Positions 6,314 through 8,851 of a stretch of 8,851 nt of DNA are shown here, piece after piece. The notes beneath the pieces were generated by a model. The model ran no database searches. It worked only from the letters and a program-made list of their open reading frames with translations, and was not told where the DNA came from. Source of the DNA: Jatrophihabitans sp. (lineage in GTDB: Bacteria > Actinomycetota > Actinomycetes > Mycobacteriales > Jatrophihabitantaceae). Each line of letters starts with the position of its first letter. Within the stretch, counting starts at the first letter, position 1. Made by a program: the position numbers and the translations under genes. The stretch is from contig JAOPVG010000490.1 of NCBI GenBank assembly GCA_025966255.1, positions 1 to 8,851 of the forward strand, written 5' to 3'.

Positions 6314-7564
6314 TCAATACGCGTTCGGGTCGGAAATCACGTTCTCCGGGACGGGGTGCCGGTACAGGCGCGATGCGTTTTCCCAGGTGATCTTGCGGAT
6401 GTCCTCCGCAGGAAGCCCACCGATTTCGTGTTCGAGGACCTGCTGAGTACGCGGCCAGGTCGAGTCGCAGTGCGGATAGTCCTGCTCGACGAGGATGTGA
6501 TCGATACCAATCCGGTGGCGCAGCACGAACGACGATGGGTCCTCTACGGCGCAGAAGTAGAAGTTGCGCTGCAGCACCTCGGCCGGCGTCAGCTCGATGC
6601 CCTCCCACGTGCCGTACATCTGGTGGTACGTCGACATGTGGTCCAGCCGGTCGAGCAGTGCGGGCACCCATCCGATGCCGCCCTCCGACATCACGATCTT
6701 GATATCGGGGAAGCGCACCGGGATACGGGAGTACAGCCAATCGACCGCGGCGAACATCGCGTAACCGAAGAACAGGACTCCGACGACATCAGGCGGGGCA
6801 TCGTCGGACGTGCCGGGAGATGTGCCCGAGGAGCCGATGTGCAGGTTGACCACGGTCCCGGTCTCGGCGCACGCGCGCATGATCGGGTCCCAGTGCCCGG
6901 TGTGCAGCGAGGGCAAGCCGAGCGCATGCGGACCCTCGGTGAACGTGATCGCCTTGAAACCGCGCTCGGCGTTCTTGTACACCTCCTGCGCACCGATCTC
7001 GGGATCGAGCATGTACGGGATCTGGCACGGGATGATCCGTCCCGGATGCGTGCCGGCCCATACGTCGATGTGCCAGTCGTTCCAGGCGCGCACCGCGGCG
7101 AGCGCCAACTCGGAGTCGTTCGTCGACAGCTGTAGCCGCTGACCGCCGAAGCCCGGCAGGAAGGACGGGAAGCACAGCGACGCATAGATACCGCTCAGGT
7201 CCAGGTCACGGATGCGCTCGTTGATGTCCCATGCACCCCGGCGCATATCGGTGAACCGCGCCGGTTCGAATCCCCACTCGTCCACCGGACGGCCGACGAC
7301 CGCGTTGAACCCGACGTTCGGGATCTCCTTGCCGTCGTAGACCCAGACGTCCGCGCCGTCCTTTTCGACGACGCGCGGCGCCCGGTCGATGAACTTGGCG
7401 GGCATCCGTCCCTCGAACGTGTCCGGGGGTTCGACGATGTGGTCGTCCACCGAGATCACCGTGTACTTGCGGTCCTGACGCTCCGGATCGGGCAGGAACG
7501 TGACCTTGCCCTTGACGGCGGTGGTGAACCCCGTATTGCTCTCGAGTTGGTCGAGGCTGGCCAT
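6314..7564 (-). CDS. Amidohydrolase-2 family metal-dependent hydrolase/decarboxylase
   Basis: A 416-residue TIM-barrel enzyme of the amidohydrolase 2 group, which includes ACMSD, gamma-resorcylate and 5-carboxyvanillate decarboxylases as well as hydrolases. After a ~35-residue N-terminal extension, metal motif VDDHIVEP (39-46) gives Asp40 and His42. Further likely ligands are His242 in VNLHIGSSG, Glu294 in SEGGIGWVP (acid-base region) and Asp362 in EQDYPHCDSTWP. The SEGGIGWVPALLDRLD and YPHCDSTWP blocks are typical of a large actinobacterial subgroup often simply annotated as amidohydrolase. The ATG at 7562-7564 has AAGGAGA (7575-7569 on the complement) 4 nt upstream. It lies 62 nt downstream of the class II aldolase gene on the same strand, so the two are probably co-transcribed. 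Reaction and substrate are not determinable; decarboxylation of a (hydroxy)aromatic or unsaturated acid is one option. Confidence 0.85.
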   Translation of the reverse strand: MASLDQLESNTGFTTAVKGKVTFLPDPERQDRKYTVISVDDHIVEPPDTFEGRMPAKFIDRAPRVVEKDGADVWVYDGKEIPNVGFNAVVGRPVDEWGFEPARFTDMRRGAWDINERIRDLDLSGIYASLCFPSFLPGFGGQRLQLSTNDSELALAAVRAWNDWHIDVWAGTHPGRIIPCQIPYMLDPEIGAQEVYKNAERGFKAITFTEGPHALGLPSLHTGHWDPIMRACAETGTVVNLHIGSSGTSPGTSDDAPPDVVGVLFFGYAMFAAVDWLYSRIPVRFPDIKIVMSEGGIGWVPALLDRLDHMSTYHQMYGTWEGIELTPAEVLQRNFYFCAVEDPSSFVLRHRIGIDHILVEQDYPHCDSTWPRTQQVLEHEIGGLPAEDIRKITWENASRLYRHPVPENVISDPNAY

Positions 7565-7568
7565 GACA

Positions 7569-7575
7569 TCTCCTT
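7569..7575 (-). promoter_or_regulatory. Shine-Dalgarno sequence for the amidohydrolase
   Basis: The complement reads AAGGAGA, 4 nt ahead of the ATG at 7564, so the amidohydrolase is initiated independently rather than by overlap coupling. The rest of the 62-nt gap to the upstream aldolase-like gene (7565-7626) is G/C-rich and shows no convincing terminator or promoter. Confidence 0.7.
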
Positions 7576-7626
7576 CGATGCGGTTGGCGGGTTGACTCGG
7601 CGCGCGCGGCGGCGTGTCCGGCTGGT

Positions 7627-8412
7627 TCAGTCGAGCACGTCCGGCTCGGCTCTGAGCAGGGACCGAACGGCGCCCGCCCAGTAGACGTCGCTACCGCGTT
7701 CGAGCAGCGACTTCTGCATGCCGACCTTGATGCCGGCCGAGATCGGCAGGGGACTCCGACCGAGCACCATCACGTCGTAGGCGAGGCGGCACATCCGGTC
7801 GATGCTCGCTGCTCGGTACGTCGCTTCTCGGATGTCGGCGCCGGTGACGATCACGCCGTGGCTGGCGAGAATGACGGTGGACTTGTCGCCGATCATGTCG
7901 GCGAGCTCCGCGCCGAGCACTGCGTCGTCGACTTCTCCGGTGTATTCGGTGACGAACGACAGGTCGCCCTCGAACATACTGCCGGTCTGGTGGACGATCT
8001 CGGGCAGCACGCCCACCGCGGCGAGGACGGTCACGTGATACGGGTGGTTGTGAATGACCACGCGCGCATCAGGTCGACGGCGATGCAGTTCGGTGTGGAT
8101 GTGGATGGCCGGCGTCACATCCCATTTGCCCTCGATCACGTCGCCGTCCGCGTTGACGCGGCAGATATCCGAAGCGGATACCTCGTCCCACCACAGACCC
8201 CACGGATTGACCCACATGAGGTCGGTGCCTGGTGCCGCCATGGTGATGTGACCGGCGATGTTCTCGCTGAAGCCGCCCCGCGCCAGGATCCGGAACGCGC
8301 AGGCAAGCTCCTGCTCTGGGGTGAGCTCCACGCCGATCGGGGGACTGACCCGCGGTGTCCACGCCGCGGCGCCACCGTCGCGGACCACGTCGCGCTGCAT
8401 CGTTGCTTTCAT
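7627..8412 (-). CDS. Class II aldolase/adducin family protein, second copy in the locus
   Basis: A 261-residue class II aldolase fold protein, distinct from the plus-strand one. It has ILARGGFSENIAGHIT (42-57, the G..S.NiaGHIs loop), WVNPWGLWWDEVSASDI (67-83), IHIHTELHRRRPDARVVIHNHPYH (103-126) with metal ligands H121 and H123, and third ligand H185 in LASHGVIVTG. This pattern is that of the adducin-like subgroup rather than FucA; the position of the FucA catalytic Glu is again alanine. The ATG at 8412 is chosen because GAAGGG (8426-8421 on the complement) stands 8 nt upstream. The frame continues open to 8481, but that extension would run through the promoter region and its residues are not family-like. 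ATG 8400 is a minor alternative. Probably first gene of a two-gene operon with the amidohydrolase. Could be a decarboxylase or aldolase of a catabolic pathway; not further assignable. Confidence 0.85.
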   Translation of the reverse strand: MKATMQRDVVRDGGAAAWTPRVSPPIGVELTPEQELACAFRILARGGFSENIAGHITMAAPGTDLMWVNPWGLWWDEVSASDICRVNADGDVIEGKWDVTPAIHIHTELHRRRPDARVVIHNHPYHVTVLAAVGVLPEIVHQTGSMFEGDLSFVTEYTGEVDDAVLGAELADMIGDKSTVILASHGVIVTGADIREATYRAASIDRMCRLAYDVMVLGRSPLPISAGIKVGMQKSLLERGSDVYWAGAVRSLLRAEPDVLD

Positions 8413-8420
8413 CCGTCCAT

Positions 8421-8426
8421 CCCTTC
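8421..8426 (-). promoter_or_regulatory. Shine-Dalgarno sequence deciding the start at 8412
   Basis: The complement reads GAAGGG, 8 nt before the ATG at 8412. An upstream start at 8481 has no comparable site and would overlap the predicted -35 element, so 8412 is preferred. Confidence 0.6.
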
Positions 8427-8452
8427 GCGCCCACCGGCATTCGGCGCTGCCG

Positions 8453-8481
8453 ATGCTATTGGACCCAGGTGACTCTAACAA
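8453..8481 (-). promoter_or_regulatory. Predicted sigma-70-type promoter of the minus-strand operon
   Basis: On the complement, TTGTTA (8481-8476) and TAGCAT (8458-8453) are separated by exactly 17 nt, matching -35 TTGaca and -10 TAnnnT. Transcription would start near 8446, giving a leader of about 35 nt before the ATG at 8412. Prediction by eye only. Confidence 0.4.
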
Positions 8482-8496
8482 CTAAAAGATTAGATA
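8469..8496 (+). promoter_or_regulatory. Possible promoter of the SDR gene
   Basis: GTGACT (8469-8474), 16-nt spacer, TAGATA (8491-8496). The -35 is a 4/6 match. An alternative -10 TAGATT (8495-8500) overlaps. The elements lie about 30 nt before the GTG at 8526 in the only AT-rich stretch of the window. Weak but well placed. Confidence 0.3.
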
Positions 8497-8502
8497 GATT
8501 AG
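8475..8502. promoter_or_regulatory. CTAA/TTAG cluster, candidate operator between divergent genes
   Basis: Four tetramers are arranged with near-dyad symmetry: CTAA at 8475-8478 and 8482-8485, TTAG at 8490-8493 and 8499-8502. The inner pair forms CTAA-N4-TTAG. The right half is also a 9-nt tandem repeat, AGATTAGAT then AGATTAGCT (8487-8504). The cluster overlaps the predicted -35 of the minus-strand promoter and the -10 of the plus-strand promoter, so one bound regulator could control both directions. No regulator gene is in the window, and the regulator family cannot be named. Confidence 0.4.
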
Positions 8503-8514
8503 CTGTACCTCACC

Positions 8515-8521
8515 CAAGGAG
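8515..8521 (+). promoter_or_regulatory. Shine-Dalgarno sequence for the SDR gene
   Basis: CAAGGAG ends 4 nt before GTG 8526, which is in frame with the SDR cofactor motif. The nearer GTG at 8521 is out of frame, so 8526 is the start. Confidence 0.7.
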
Positions 8522-8525
8522 TGCC

Positions 8526-8851
8526 GTGTCGTCTTCGCTATCGGAACTGACGTCCCTTCTCGATCGCGTCGCGGTGGTCACCGGCGCCGCCGTCGGCGTC
8601 GGTGCCGCCGTGGCGCGGCGGCTGGCGGAGGCAGGTGCCACAGTGGTCGTCGCAGATATCGACATGGACGGCGCCGAGCGAACCGCCAGCGCCATCGGGT
8701 CGGCGGCCGTCGCGCACCCGGTGGACGTCGCCGTCGAGGACTCCGTGAGTGCGCTTGCCGCGTTCGCGGCCGATCGATTCGGACACGTTGACATCTGGGT
8801 GAACAACGCCGGTATCTACCCGCGAGACTCGCTGCTGGAGATGCCGGAAGC
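8526..8851 (+). CDS. Short-chain dehydrogenase/reductase (SDR), 3' end beyond the window
   Basis: N-terminal 108 codons of a classical SDR, a cytoplasmic NAD(P)-dependent oxidoreductase family. The cofactor motif TGxxxGxG is TGAAVGVG at 19-26. An acidic residue follows the second beta strand (VVVADID, Asp44), favouring NAD(H). VDV (Asp67) contacts the adenine ring, and the structural NNAG is at 93-96, followed by IYPRDSLLEMPE, as in the usual G(I/V)...p..em sequence. The catalytic Ser-Tyr-Lys region lies outside the window, so activity cannot be judged. It is transcribed divergently from the aldolase/amidohydrolase pair across a 113-nt region, which suggests shared control and a role in the same pathway, for example oxidation of an alcohol or a cyclic diol. 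A full gene would be about 250 residues. Confidence 0.85.
   Translation, partial: MSSSLSELTSLLDRVAVVTGAAVGVGAAVARRLAEAGATVVVADIDMDGAERTASAIGSAAVAHPVDVAVEDSVSALAAFAADRFGHVDIWVNNAGIYPRDSLLEMPE

Noticed and set aside
8413..8481. N-terminal extension of the minus-strand aldolase to a start at 8481.
   Set aside because: Runs through the predicted promoter and has no Shine-Dalgarno; ATG 8412 has GAAGGG at good spacing.
1..8851. Mobile element, CRISPR, tRNA/rRNA, or defence/toxin system.
   Set aside because: No transposase, integrase, direct-repeat array, tRNA-like cloverleaf or toxin-type small gene could be seen; nearly all bases are accounted for by metabolic genes.

Overview
The window is high-GC DNA with frequent GTG starts, dense gene packing and strong G/C bias at third codon positions. 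This points to an actinomycete, most likely a Rhodococcus-, Gordonia-, Mycobacterium- or Pseudonocardia-type genome; the exact genus cannot be read from the sequence. No RNA gene, CRISPR array, insertion sequence or phage gene is visible. It looks like a chromosomal (or large-plasmid) catabolic locus.

Layout. (1) Positions 1-151 are a leader. It holds a perfect 14-bp hairpin (44-77), a perfect 9-bp inverted repeat with a 15-nt spacer (94-126) and a strong Shine-Dalgarno sequence. (2) Positions 152-6285 carry seven plus-strand genes with no gap longer than 1 nt: a LivH-type permease, a LivM-type permease, a LivG-type ATPase and a LivF-type ATPase (a HAAT/branched-chain-type ABC importer without a binding-protein gene in view), then a class II aldolase/adducin protein, a D-2-hydroxyacid dehydrogenase (GhrA-like) and an FMN-dependent alpha-hydroxyacid oxidase. 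(3) At 6270-6307 a 13-bp perfect stem sits at the convergent junction and probably ends transcription from both sides. (4) Positions 8412-6314 carry two minus-strand genes: a second class II aldolase/adducin protein and an amidohydrolase-2 family metal enzyme. (5) Positions 8413-8525 form a divergent promoter region with an AT-rich cluster of CTAA/TTAG elements. (6) From 8526 a plus-strand short-chain dehydrogenase/reductase runs off the right edge.

Working model (inference). The importer brings in a small carboxylic acid, and the coupled enzymes interconvert hydroxy and oxo acids and cleave or decarboxylate them. The dehydrogenase would act on D-2-hydroxy acids and the flavin oxidase on L-2-hydroxy acids, so together they could bring both enantiomers to one 2-oxo acid. 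The class II aldolase folds and the amidohydrolase (a superfamily that includes ACMSD- and gamma-resorcylate-type decarboxylases) would supply C-C bond cleavage or decarboxylation. The substrate cannot be named from sequence alone. All the families are known; what is uncommon is the combination and the tight coupling of the importer to three oxidation/cleavage enzymes.
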